From positions 1-33,733 of the forward strand of contig JBQTJM010000177.1 in NCBI GenBank assembly GCA_052387115.1: 33,733 bases of DNA, given 5' to 3'. This stretch comes from JACCXJ01 sp052387115. GTDB lineage: Bacteria; Pseudomonadota; Gammaproteobacteria; JACCXJ01. How positions within the stretch are numbered: the stretch's first letter is position 1; every line of letters begins with the position of its first letter. Positions 23,181 to 30,920 of this stretch are shown here, in pieces. The position numbers and the translations under genes are program-made. The notes under the pieces are model-generated. The model searched no databases, was not told where the DNA came from, and saw only the letters and a list, made by a program, of their open reading frames with translations.

Positions 23181-23978
23181 CTAGCTTCGTGGGCCTCGTC
23201 GAAGGTGTTCGGGAGGTGGCCAGTCTCTCCTGCCTCTTCGTGCCATCTTTCCACTCATCATCCAGTGATCGATGACGGCTTCGGGAGAGGCCTTACCGAC
23301 GCCGCAGTAGGTATCGTGGTCAAGCTTCAGGAGCTGCAAGGTCGCATCCATTTCCGGACCCTTTGCCAACACCTTGGTCAACACCTCCTGATCGCCTTCA
23401 GGCCAGGGGACCGTGGGCGGACCGAGGTTCCGGATCTGCTCCAGACACGTCTGGCTCCAGCGCTCCAGGACTCCGGCCACCGGCCCGTGCTCAGATCCTT
23501 GCAACAAGAGCAGGCCGGTCGTGATACCGTCGTAAGCGCTATCGGTGGGGTTCCGCCACCAAGGCCCGGCGATGATCTCACTCTCGGGATCGACCTCGAA
23601 TGCCAAAGGGGTCTTACATCTGGCATCGGCATCGATCCAGACGATCCGATGACGTGCAGGGCGGGTAGGTCCTCCCAATCGGCGCCATACCTCATGCAGC
23701 CACCACGCCTTCATACGGGTGATTCGACGCCAATCGTCCTCGCCGCCACACAAGTGAAATGGGACGGGAAGGGTCCACTCTTCCGGTCCGTCCGGGGTCT
23801 CGACAGCGAACGTTACCACCCCGTCATCCCGCGGCGTCCCCCGGCCGATCACTCTTGGCCACTCGGGATGGCACTCTTCGATGGTGGCGATCATCCCACT
23901 GAGCTCGGGAAAGTACTCCTCTCGAAATGCGAAGCACGTGACAACAGTGGTGAGCTGCGCCAGCGGTCGGGTCTTCAT
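23181..23978 (-). CDS. Putative GT-A-type glycosyltransferase, hypothetical
   Basis: A 265-residue protein starting MKTRPLAQLTTVVTCFAF. Near residue 110 it has HRIVWIDADARCKTPL, the hydrophobic strand plus DxD arrangement used for metal and nucleotide-sugar binding by GT-A enzymes. The following GITTGLLLLQGSEHG and WPEGDQEVLTKVLA resemble the acceptor-side features of nucleotide-diphospho-sugar transferases. I cannot place it in a named family. It starts 53 bases after dapB in the same direction, so it may be read from the dnaK-dapB transcript, and is followed after about 80 bases by the GT9 gene. Confidence 0.65.
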   Translation of the reverse strand: MKTRPLAQLTTVVTCFAFREEYFPELSGMIATIEECHPEWPRVIGRGTPRDDGVVTFAVETPDGPEEWTLPVPFHLCGGEDDWRRITRMKAWWLHEVWRRLGGPTRPARHRIVWIDADARCKTPLAFEVDPESEIIAGPWWRNPTDSAYDGITTGLLLLQGSEHGPVAGVLERWSQTCLEQIRNLGPPTVPWPEGDQEVLTKVLAKGPEMDATLQLLKLDHDTYCGVGKASPEAVIDHWMMSGKMARRGRRDWPPPEHLRRGPRS

Positions 23979-24031
23979 GTTGCCGGCGTCGATCAGGTCC
24001 GCGAGGTCATCCGGCGGCCGCGTTGCAGCGC

Positions 24032-24868
24032 TCAGGTCGCCTTGAGCCCAAGCACATCCTGCATATCGTAGAGGCCCGGTCCCCGGTCCATGACCCAGCG
24101 CGCCGCGAGTAGCGCCCCGCGCGCAAACACGGTGCGGCTGGTGGCGAGGTGGGCGATCTCGATACGCTCACCCTGGCCGGCGAACAGGACCCTGTGCTCG
24201 CCGACGATGTCGCCGGCGCGCAGGGTCGCGAAACCGATGGCCCTGGCGGGACGCTCGCCGACCAGCCCGTGGCGGGCGTAGACGGCGCAGTCCGCGAGGC
24301 CCCGGCCCGAAGCATTGGCCACGACCTCGCCCATCCGTAACGCCGTGCCCGAGGGGGCATCGACCTTATGCCGGTGGTGGGCCTCGACGATCTCGACATC
24401 GTAATCGCCACCGAGCGCACGGGCAGCGATCTCCAGGAGCTTCAAACAGAGGTTTACCCCGACGCTCATGTTCGGGGCCATGACGATGGCGCATTCCGCA
24501 GACGCCTCGACCACCACGACCCGATCCTCGTCAGTGAGGCCGGTAGTCCCGATCACCATGCGCCGCCCGGCTCGACGGCAAAAGGCCAGGTGCTGGAGGG
24601 TCGCTTGCGGCGCCGTGAAATCGATGAGGACATCGAAGCCCTTGTGTATCTCTTGATCCGCGGGGTCGTCGATCTTCCCCGTCACCGGGACACCCACCGC
24701 CTCCCCGCCCGCCAGGACGCCGACATCGCGCCCGAGATGCGGGGATCCATCGCTTTCGAGTGCCGCGGTGATAGCGAGATCGGGGCTCTCCCGGCATAGA
24801 TCGATCAGGCACCGGCCCATGCGACCGGCGGCCCCGGCAACGGCGATGCGGATGGGCCCGGCGCCCAT
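24032..24868 (-). CDS. dapB: 4-hydroxy-tetrahydrodipicolinate reductase
   Basis: DapB reduces 4-hydroxy-tetrahydrodipicolinate with NAD(P)H in the diaminopimelate/lysine pathway. The 278-residue protein has the dinucleotide loop IRIAVAGAAGRMGR at the N-terminus, the IGTTGLTDED and APNMSVGVNL segments, and the active-site signature EAHHRHKVDAPSGTA with its catalytic histidine and lysine. The frame is open upstream to 24913, but ATG 24866-24868 gives the usual MGAGPIRIAVAG start and overlaps the dnaJ stop as TAATG, indicating coupling. In many gammaproteobacteria carAB follows dapB; here the glycan genes follow instead. Confidence 0.97.
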   Translation of the reverse strand: MGAGPIRIAVAGAAGRMGRCLIDLCRESPDLAITAALESDGSPHLGRDVGVLAGGEAVGVPVTGKIDDPADQEIHKGFDVLIDFTAPQATLQHLAFCRRAGRRMVIGTTGLTDEDRVVVVEASAECAIVMAPNMSVGVNLCLKLLEIAARALGGDYDVEIVEAHHRHKVDAPSGTALRMGEVVANASGRGLADCAVYARHGLVGERPARAIGFATLRAGDIVGEHRVLFAGQGERIEIAHLATSRTVFARGALLAARWVMDRGPGLYDMQDVLGLKAT

Positions 24869-25992
24869 TAGAGCTTCATGTCCTCGAAGAAGCGCTTGAC
24901 CCCGTCCAACCACGAGCTGGTCTTGGGGCTATGGCGGCCCTCGGCCCCCGCGAGCGAGCGCTCGAACTCGCGCAACAGGTCCTTCTGCTCGCGGCCGAGA
25001 TGGATCGGCGTCTCGACGGCGACCCGGCACAAGAGGTCCCCGATGCGGTGCCCGCGCACCGACTTGACGCCCTTGCCCTTCATGCGGAACACCCGACCGG
25101 TCTGGGTCTCGGGTGGGATATTGAGCACGCACCGCCCATTGAGGGCCGGTACGTCCAGCTCTCCGCCCAGGGCCGCAGTGACGAAACTTATGGGGACCTC
25201 GCAGTAGAGATCGCAGTCCTCACGCGTGAAGATGGGGTGCTTCTTGACGTGGATGGTGACATAGAGGTCGCCCGCCGCGCCGGTGCTGGGCCCGGTCTCC
25301 CCCTCCCCGGCGAGTCGGATGCGGTCCCCGGTATCGACGCCCGCGGGGACCTTGACAGACAGAGTCTTGCGGTCCCGTACCCGCCCCTGCCCCGAGCACG
25401 TGCCGCACGGATCACGCACCATCTTGCCGGTGCCGCGGCAGCGCGGGCAGGTCTGCTGAATCGAGAAGAACCCCTGCTGCATTCGCACCTGCCCGTGCCC
25501 GCCACAGGTGGAGCAGGTCACCGGCGTCGTACCCGGCCGGGCGCCCGAGCCGTGACAGGTACGGCAGGCGACGACCGTCTGGACCTCGATCTTGGCCGTG
25601 GTGCCGGCGACCGCCTCTTCAAGCGTCAGCTCCAGGTCATAAGCGAGGTCTGCGCCGTGCTGGGCCTGAGCGCCGCGGCGTGCACCGCCGAAGATGTCGC
25701 CGAACACGGTGTCGAAGATGTCGCCAAAGCCCCCTGCTCCGGCGAACCCGCCCCCCGCCGCCGATGGGTCGACCGCGGCGTGCCCGAACTGGTCGTAGGC
25801 CGCGCGCTTGCGCGCATCGGTGAGCACCTCATAGGCCTCTTTGGCCTCCGTGAAATGCCCTTCGGCGTGCTTGTCCCCCAGATTGCGATCCGGGTGGTGC
25901 TTCATCGCCAGGCGGCGATAGGCCTTCTTGAGATCGGATTCGGTGGCGTTGCGGGCGACCCCGAGCACCTCGTAATAATCGCGCTTGGCCAT
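24868..25992 (-). CDS. dnaJ: Co-chaperone DnaJ (Hsp40)
   Basis: DnaJ delivers substrates to DnaK and stimulates its ATPase. The 374-residue type I protein has all parts: J domain (residues 1-70) with the HPD motif in MKHHPDRNLG, a Gly/Phe region (GGGFAGAGGFGDIFDTVFGD), and four zinc-binding CxxCxGxG repeats (CRTCHGSG, CSTCGGHG, CPRCRGTG, CGTCSGQG). The C-terminal substrate-binding domains follow and the protein ends FFEDMKL. It is 39 bases downstream of dnaK, with a weak hairpin between, and its stop overlaps dapB. Confidence 0.98.
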   Translation of the reverse strand: MAKRDYYEVLGVARNATESDLKKAYRRLAMKHHPDRNLGDKHAEGHFTEAKEAYEVLTDARKRAAYDQFGHAAVDPSAAGGGFAGAGGFGDIFDTVFGDIFGGARRGAQAQHGADLAYDLELTLEEAVAGTTAKIEVQTVVACRTCHGSGARPGTTPVTCSTCGGHGQVRMQQGFFSIQQTCPRCRGTGKMVRDPCGTCSGQGRVRDRKTLSVKVPAGVDTGDRIRLAGEGETGPSTGAAGDLYVTIHVKKHPIFTREDCDLYCEVPISFVTAALGGELDVPALNGRCVLNIPPETQTGRVFRMKGKGVKSVRGHRIGDLLCRVAVETPIHLGREQKDLLREFERSLAGAEGRHSPKTSSWLDGVKRFFEDMKL

Positions 25993-26018
25993 CCTGTTCG
26001 ACGCCCGCCTCGAATATA

Positions 26019-26037
26019 AACTAGGCTCGGTCTAGTT
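26019..26037 (-). promoter_or_regulatory. Small inverted repeat at the dnaK stop codon
   Basis: AACTAG and CTAGTT flank a 7-base loop across the dnaK stop codon, followed in the direction of transcription by TTTATATT. The stem is short and AT-rich, so it is at most a weak attenuator or RNA-processing site between dnaK and dnaJ. Confidence 0.25.
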
Positions 26038-27963
26038 CTTGTCCTTCACTTCCTCGAAGTCGGCGTCGACGACGTTGTCATCGCGCGCCTTGCCGTTACC
26101 CCCGCCGGGCTGTGGTGGCGGCGTCTCTGCCTGTGCCTCGGCCCCGGCTTCTTTGTAAGCACGTTCCGCGAGGCGACCGGCGACCTCGGCCAGGCGTTCG
26201 CTCTTGCTCTCGAGCGCCGACTTGTCGTCGCCGTTCAAGACGCTCTTCAGGTCCTCGATCGCCGCCTCGATGTCGCGTTTCTCCTCGGCCGTGACCTTGT
26301 CGCCGAGGTCCTTCAACGACTTGGTGGCCGCGTGTATCAAACTATCCGCGTGGTTGCGGGCGCCGACCAGCTCGTGGAAGCGCTTGTCCTCTTCCAGGTG
26401 CGCCTCGGCATCCTTGACCATGTTGCGGATCTCATCCTCGGACAGACCGCTCGAGGCCTTGATCACGATCGACTGCTTCTTGCCGGTGGCCTTGTCCTTG
26501 GCCGAGACATTCAGGATCCCGTTGGCGTCGATGTCGAAGCTGACCTCGATCTGCGGCACGCCGCGCGGCGCGGGCGGGATGTCGCCGAGGTCGAAGCGCC
26601 CCAGCGACTTGTTGGCCGAGGCCATCTCGCGTTCGCCCTGGAGGACGTGGACCGTCACCGCCGTCTGGCCGTCCTGTGCCGTGGAAAAGACCTGGGAGGC
26701 CTTGGTCGGGATGGTCGTGTTCTTCTCGATGAGCTTGGTCCTGACCCCGCCCAAGGTCTCGATCCCGAGCGACAGGGGTGTGACGTCGAGCAGTAACACG
26801 TCCTTGACCTCGCCCCCGAGCACCCCGGCCTGGATCGCGGCCCCCACGGCCACGGCCTCGTCGGGGTTGACGTCTTTGCGCGGCTCGCGGCCGAAGAGCG
26901 ACTTGACCAGCTCCTGGACCTTCGGCATGCGGGTCTGGCCACCGACCAGGATCACCTCGCCGATATCCGAAGCCGAGAGTCCCGCGTCCGTGAGCGCGGT
27001 CTTGCAGGGCTCGACGGTGCGCATGATGATGTCCTCCACCAGCGCCTCGAGCTTGGCGCGCGTCAAGCGCACATTGAGGTGCTTGGGGCCGCTCGCGTCG
27101 GCGGTGATGTAGGGTAAATTGATGTCCGTCTGCTGGCTCGAAGACAGCTCGATCTTGGCCTTCTCGGCACCCTCTTTGAGGCGTTGCAGCGCCAGGGGGT
27201 CCTTGCGCAGATCGACGCCCTGATCCTTCTTGAACTCGTCGGCCAGGAAATCGATGATGCGGAGATCGAAGTCCTCGCCGCCCAGGAAGGTGTCCCCGTT
27301 GGTGGACAGCACCTCGAACTGGTGCTCGCCGTCGACCTCGGCAATTTCGATTATTGAAATATCGAAGGTGCCGCCGCCCAGATCGTAGACCGCGAGCTTG
27401 GCGTCGCCGCGCTTCTTGTCCATGCCATAGGCGAGCGCGGCCGCGGTGGGCTCGTTGATGATGCGCTTGACTTCGAGGCCCGCGATGCGTCCGGCATCCT
27501 TGGTGGCCTGGCGCTGGGAGTCGTTGAAGTAGGCCGGCACGGTGATGACCGCCTCCTTGACCTCTTCCCCGAGATAATCCTCGGCGGTCTTCTTCATCTT
27601 CATGAGGACGCGCGCCGAGACCTCCGGCGGGGCCATCTTCTTGCCGCCGGCCTCGACCCAGGCATCGCCGTTCTCGGCCCGCACGATCTTGTATGACACC
27701 ATCGAGATGTCGCGCTGGACGATGTCCTCGTTATAGCGCCGTCCGATGAGGCGTTTCACGGCGAACAGGGTGTTGTGCGGGTTGGTGACCGCCTGGCGCT
27801 TGGCGGATTGACCGACCAGCACCTCGTTGTCCGGGGTGAAGGCCACGACGGAAGGCGTCGTGCGGCCACCTTCGCTGTTCTCGATGACCTTGGGCTTGCC
27901 GCCCTCCAGGACCGCGACACAGGAATTGGTGGTACCGAGGTCGATGCCGATGATCTTTCCCAT
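26032..27963 (-). CDS. dnaK: Molecular chaperone DnaK (Hsp70)
   Basis: DnaK is the ATP-driven Hsp70 chaperone of the cytosol. The 643-residue protein is full length: phosphate-binding loop GIDLGTTNSCVAVLEG at the start, the second Hsp70 signature VYDLGGGTFDISIIEI, the third signature VILVGGQTRMPKVQELV, the linker DVLLLDVTPLSLG, the substrate-binding domain, and a C-terminal lid ending DDNVVDADFEEVKDKN, the EEVKD-type tail of proteobacterial DnaK. It lies 65 bases downstream of grpE, and a sigma-32-like promoter begins at the grpE stop codon. Confidence 0.99.
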   Translation of the reverse strand: MGKIIGIDLGTTNSCVAVLEGGKPKVIENSEGGRTTPSVVAFTPDNEVLVGQSAKRQAVTNPHNTLFAVKRLIGRRYNEDIVQRDISMVSYKIVRAENGDAWVEAGGKKMAPPEVSARVLMKMKKTAEDYLGEEVKEAVITVPAYFNDSQRQATKDAGRIAGLEVKRIINEPTAAALAYGMDKKRGDAKLAVYDLGGGTFDISIIEIAEVDGEHQFEVLSTNGDTFLGGEDFDLRIIDFLADEFKKDQGVDLRKDPLALQRLKEGAEKAKIELSSSQQTDINLPYITADASGPKHLNVRLTRAKLEALVEDIIMRTVEPCKTALTDAGLSASDIGEVILVGGQTRMPKVQELVKSLFGREPRKDVNPDEAVAVGAAIQAGVLGGEVKDVLLLDVTPLSLGIETLGGVRTKLIEKNTTIPTKASQVFSTAQDGQTAVTVHVLQGEREMASANKSLGRFDLGDIPPAPRGVPQIEVSFDIDANGILNVSAKDKATGKKQSIVIKASSGLSEDEIRNMVKDAEAHLEEDKRFHELVGARNHADSLIHAATKSLKDLGDKVTAEEKRDIEAAIEDLKSVLNGDDKSALESKSERLAEVAGRLAERAYKEAGAEAQAETPPPQPGGGNGKARDDNVVDADFEEVKDKN

Positions 27964-28005
27964 TTGTCTAGTCTCCGCTCAGATGATTGCCTGGGTCAGG
28001 GAGAG

Positions 28006-28033
28006 AAATGGAGGCGCGTCTCATGATTTCAAG
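28006..28033 (-). promoter_or_regulatory. Sigma-32 (heat-shock) type promoter for dnaK
   Basis: Reading leftward, CTTGAAA (28027-28033) is a perfect heat-shock -35 box. After 13 bases comes CTCCATTT (28006-28013), one base from the CCCCATTT-type -10 box. The -35 box overlaps the TGA of grpE. Transcription would start near 27999, giving a leader of about 35 bases before the dnaK ATG. The spacing and both boxes fit the RpoH consensus, so dnaK-dnaJ-dapB can probably be induced separately from hrcA-grpE. Confidence 0.72.
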
Positions 28034-28592
28034 CCTCGAATGCAGCGGCCCCTCCGTCCTCGGCCGGACGCTGGGCGACGATCACCATCGCGGGTCGCAA
28101 GAGACGCCCGTTCAACACATAGCCCTTCTGGACAACCGTCAGCACCGTGCCCGGCGCGACCCCGGCGGATTCTTGCACGCTCATGGCTTGATGCAGCTCC
28201 GGATTGAAGGGCTCGCCGACCGGGTCGAGGCCCTGGACGCCGTGTTTCTCCAGGACCGCATCGAGCAATTTCAGGGTCAGTTCCATGCCCTCGCGCAGGG
28301 TCGCGGTGTCCGAGGATCCGGTGGCTGCCGCGAGCCCGAGGTCGAGGCTGTCTTTGACCGGCAGGAGATCGGTCAGGAAGCGCTCCAGGGCGTATTTGTG
28401 GGCGTTGGCGATCTCGCGGGTGGCGCGTTTCTGCACGTTATCGAGCTCGGCCCGCGCCCGCAGCACATCGTTCCGATACTCATCGGCCCTGGCATTGGCC
28501 GCGTCCAGGGCCGCCTGCAGCGCCTCGGGCAACTGGGCTTCCCCGTTCGCGGCCGTGCCGGCCGTTTCCTGAGACGAATCTTCTTGGGTCAC
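28029..28592 (-). CDS. grpE: Nucleotide exchange factor GrpE
   Basis: GrpE releases ADP from DnaK. The 187-residue protein has the expected acidic, disordered N-terminus (MTQEDSSQETAG), a long coiled-coil (LDAANARADEYRNDVLRARA, NVQKRATREIANAHKYALER) and the C-terminal beta-wing ending in the family signature region FNPELHQAMSVQESAGVAPG, GTVLTVVQKGYVLNGRLLRP and AMVIVAQ. It sits between hrcA (86 bases upstream) and dnaK (65 bases downstream). Confidence 0.97.
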   Translation of the reverse strand: MTQEDSSQETAGTAANGEAQLPEALQAALDAANARADEYRNDVLRARAELDNVQKRATREIANAHKYALERFLTDLLPVKDSLDLGLAAATGSSDTATLREGMELTLKLLDAVLEKHGVQGLDPVGEPFNPELHQAMSVQESAGVAPGTVLTVVQKGYVLNGRLLRPAMVIVAQRPAEDGGAAAFEA

Positions 28593-28678
28593 CTTACCCC
28601 CCGTTCAAGTACTGATGGCCAAGGACGGATGGTCACCGGCGCCCCCCGCTCGGGACTCACCGCGGGAGCAGATGGGGA

Positions 28679-29731
28679 TCAGTGCAGGGATTTCAAGGCC
28701 AGGCCCAGGGCCCTGGCGGCGAGATCGACGATAGGGATGACGCGCTCGTAGGGCATGCGCGTCGGACCGATGACACCGAGCACGCCGATCACCCGACCGT
28801 CGGCCGAATAGGTCGAGGTCACGAGGCTGCAGTCCTCGAAGAGCTCATAGCCCGATTCCTCGCCGATGAAGATCTGGATGCCCTCGGCGGTGAGGGCCTG
28901 GTCGAGCAGGTGTAGGATCACGCGCTTCTCGTTGAAGGCCTCGAACAGCTGCCGCAGCTTGCCCATGTCGGCCCAGGCCTCGATGCCCATGAGGTTGGTC
29001 TGGCCGGCCCACACGTAATCGTCGCCGGACTTCATGGCATCGAAGGTCTTGTCGGCCATCTCCACGACCGCCTGCATCATGTGGTTCATCTCCTCGCGGG
29101 CCATGCTCATCTCGGTCAGGATCTGGGTGCGCACCGCGTCCAGCGCCCGCCCGGCGAAGGCCTCATTGAGGTAATTCGCGGCCTCTGTCAGCTCGGCCGG
29201 GGAATAACGCCGCTCCGACTCTATGATACGGTTGTGGACCTCGTTTTGGTTCAAGACCAAGATGGCGAGCACCCGGTTCTCCGACAGGTTCAGGAACTCG
29301 ACGTGGCGGAACGACCGGTGCTCGGTGCGCGGGGCCATGACCACCGCGGCGAAGCGGCTGATCTCCGAGAGCATGGTCGAGGTCTTTTCCAGGAGCCGCT
29401 GGACCCCCTCCGGCGCGGACAGGCCCTGGCACACGCGCTCGACCTCCATCACCGACAGCTCTCGGCATTGCAACAGGCTGCTGACGAACAAACGGAAGCC
29501 GCGGGTGGTGGGCACCCGGCCGGCCGAGGTGTGCGGGGCGCGGATGAGACCCATGTCCTCGAGGTCGGCCATGACGTTGCGGATCGTGGCCGGGCTCAAG
29601 TCCAGCTCCCCACCGAGCGCCAAGGTGCGCGATCCGACCGGCTGGCCGTCGCTGATGTAGCGCTCGACCAGGAGTCGGAACAGCTGCTGGGCGCGCGCCG
29701 ACAACACGGCGCCTTTTTGCTCCGGGGCCAT
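28679..29731 (-). CDS. hrcA: Heat-inducible transcription repressor HrcA
   Basis: HrcA represses chaperone operons by binding CIRCE inverted repeats and is itself kept folded by GroE. The 350-residue protein has the N-terminal winged-helix (LSARAQQLFRLLVERYISDG, then PVGSRTLA, SPATIRNVMADLEDMGLI), the conserved HTSAGRVPTTRGFRLFV, a central GAF-like region, and an ending (GVIGPTRMPYERVIPIVDLA) typical of the family. The longer frame to 29962 is not conserved; ATG 29731 (MAPEQKGAVLS) gives the usual length. I found no CIRCE element upstream of hrcA, grpE or dnaK, so its targets may lie elsewhere, for example at groESL. Confidence 0.96.
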   Translation of the reverse strand: MAPEQKGAVLSARAQQLFRLLVERYISDGQPVGSRTLALGGELDLSPATIRNVMADLEDMGLIRAPHTSAGRVPTTRGFRLFVSSLLQCRELSVMEVERVCQGLSAPEGVQRLLEKTSTMLSEISRFAAVVMAPRTEHRSFRHVEFLNLSENRVLAILVLNQNEVHNRIIESERRYSPAELTEAANYLNEAFAGRALDAVRTQILTEMSMAREEMNHMMQAVVEMADKTFDAMKSGDDYVWAGQTNLMGIEAWADMGKLRQLFEAFNEKRVILHLLDQALTAEGIQIFIGEESGYELFEDCSLVTSTYSADGRVIGVLGVIGPTRMPYERVIPIVDLAARALGLALKSLH

Positions 29732-29973
29732 CGATTGCCTGATCAATCCGAGTCTGTGCCCGCTGCTTCCATTAGCTTCGCGCCACCGCTTCCTGCCGAG
29801 GGCGCGCGCCCCTGGCGACGCGCCGACGCAATGTAGCACCGCCCAACCCGGAGCGCAAAAGTCCAAGCGGGCCGGTAGCGCGGCTCGGGTCCCGGTGAGA
29901 TCCCCCCTGTGAGACAGGCAGGTGACGTGATAAGTTTTCACCCTGGCGCGTGCGAGGCGCAACCTCGACGCCG

Positions 29974-30033
29974 AGACCCACGACCTTGCGCCCCAATATG
30001 CTTCGACCCACGATCTTTCGACCCACTATGTTC
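29974..30033 (+). repeat. Four 15-base imperfect tandem repeats across the nadK start
   Basis: Four consecutive 15-base units (starting 29974, 29989, 30004, 30019) follow the pattern CGACCCACGATCTTT with a few substitutions. In the nadK frame they encode RPTTL, RPNML, RPTIF and RPTMF. The last unit contains the likely nadK ATG (30028) and the second contains an in-frame ATG at 29998. Confidence 0.85.
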
Positions 30034-30885
30034 AGAAGGATTGGCCTGGTCGCCAAACCGGGGGATGCCCGCGTTGCCGCGACGCTCAGGGTCTTGATCG
30101 ATCTCCTGACGCGCTTCGGGATCGAGGTCGGGCTCGACGAGCACTGTGTCACGCTCCTCGCCGGCGGCGGCGGACCATCACAGGCCCCGCTGGTGGGCGA
30201 CGACTGCGATCTCGTGATCGCGGTCGGCGGTGACGGGACGCTGTTGCGGGCCGCGCATCTGATCTCGAGTTACGATGTGCGCCTCCTGGGCGTCAACATG
30301 GGCCACCTGGGATTTCTCGCCGACATCCCGCCGGAGGCGGTCGAGGAACGCCTTTCTGCCATCCTGTGCGGGGATTTCGTCGAAGAGAAACGCCTGATCC
30401 TGCGCGCTGTGGTCATGCGCGGCGGAGAGCCCGTGGAGCGCCGCGACGCCATCAACGATGTCGTCATCCACAAGTGGGGCATCGCCCGCCTCATCACCCT
30501 GGATACCTATGTGGATGGCGATTTCGTCCACAGCCAGCGCTCCGACGGCATCATCGTCTCCACCCCCACGGGCTCCACCGCCTACGCCCTGTCCTGCGGG
30601 GGACCCATCGTGCACCCGGCGCTCGATGCCCTGGTGATCGTGCCGCTGTGCCCACACAGCCTGAGCAACCGGCCGATCGTGGTGGGCGGGGACAGCCGCA
30701 TCGAGATCGAGGTCAAGGCCCCCGAGCCGGATCAGGCGCGACTGATCTGTGACGGCGAGACCGGCGAGGTGCTGCGCCCCGGCGATCGCGTATTGATAGA
30801 AAAGGGCAAAGGCCGCGTGCGCCTGGTCCACCCCGCGGGGCATGACCACTTCGCGGCGCTGCGCGCCAAGCTGCAATGGGGTTAG
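30028..30885 (+). CDS. nadK: NAD kinase
   Basis: NadK phosphorylates NAD to NADP. The 285-residue protein starts MFRRIGLVAKPGDARV and carries the GGDG motif in AVGGDGTLLRAAHL, the NMGHLGFLADI segment, NDVVIHKWGIARLI, the conserved glycine-rich STPTGSTAYALSCGGPI, and CPHSLSNRPIVV near the end, all standard. The upstream frame is open to GTG 29950 and is made of pentapeptide repeats. I prefer ATG 30028 because it gives the family N-terminus, although no Shine-Dalgarno precedes it or ATG 29998. It is divergent from hrcA and followed 35 bases later by recN. Confidence 0.95.
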   Translation: MFRRIGLVAKPGDARVAATLRVLIDLLTRFGIEVGLDEHCVTLLAGGGGPSQAPLVGDDCDLVIAVGGDGTLLRAAHLISSYDVRLLGVNMGHLGFLADIPPEAVEERLSAILCGDFVEEKRLILRAVVMRGGEPVERRDAINDVVIHKWGIARLITLDTYVDGDFVHSQRSDGIIVSTPTGSTAYALSCGGPIVHPALDALVIVPLCPHSLSNRPIVVGGDSRIEIEVKAPEPDQARLICDGETGEVLRPGDRVLIEKGKGRVRLVHPAGHDHFAALRAKLQWG

Positions 30886-30920
30886 CGTGCCGTCGGTGAC
30901 TTAGCGCCGCGAGGGCCCGG

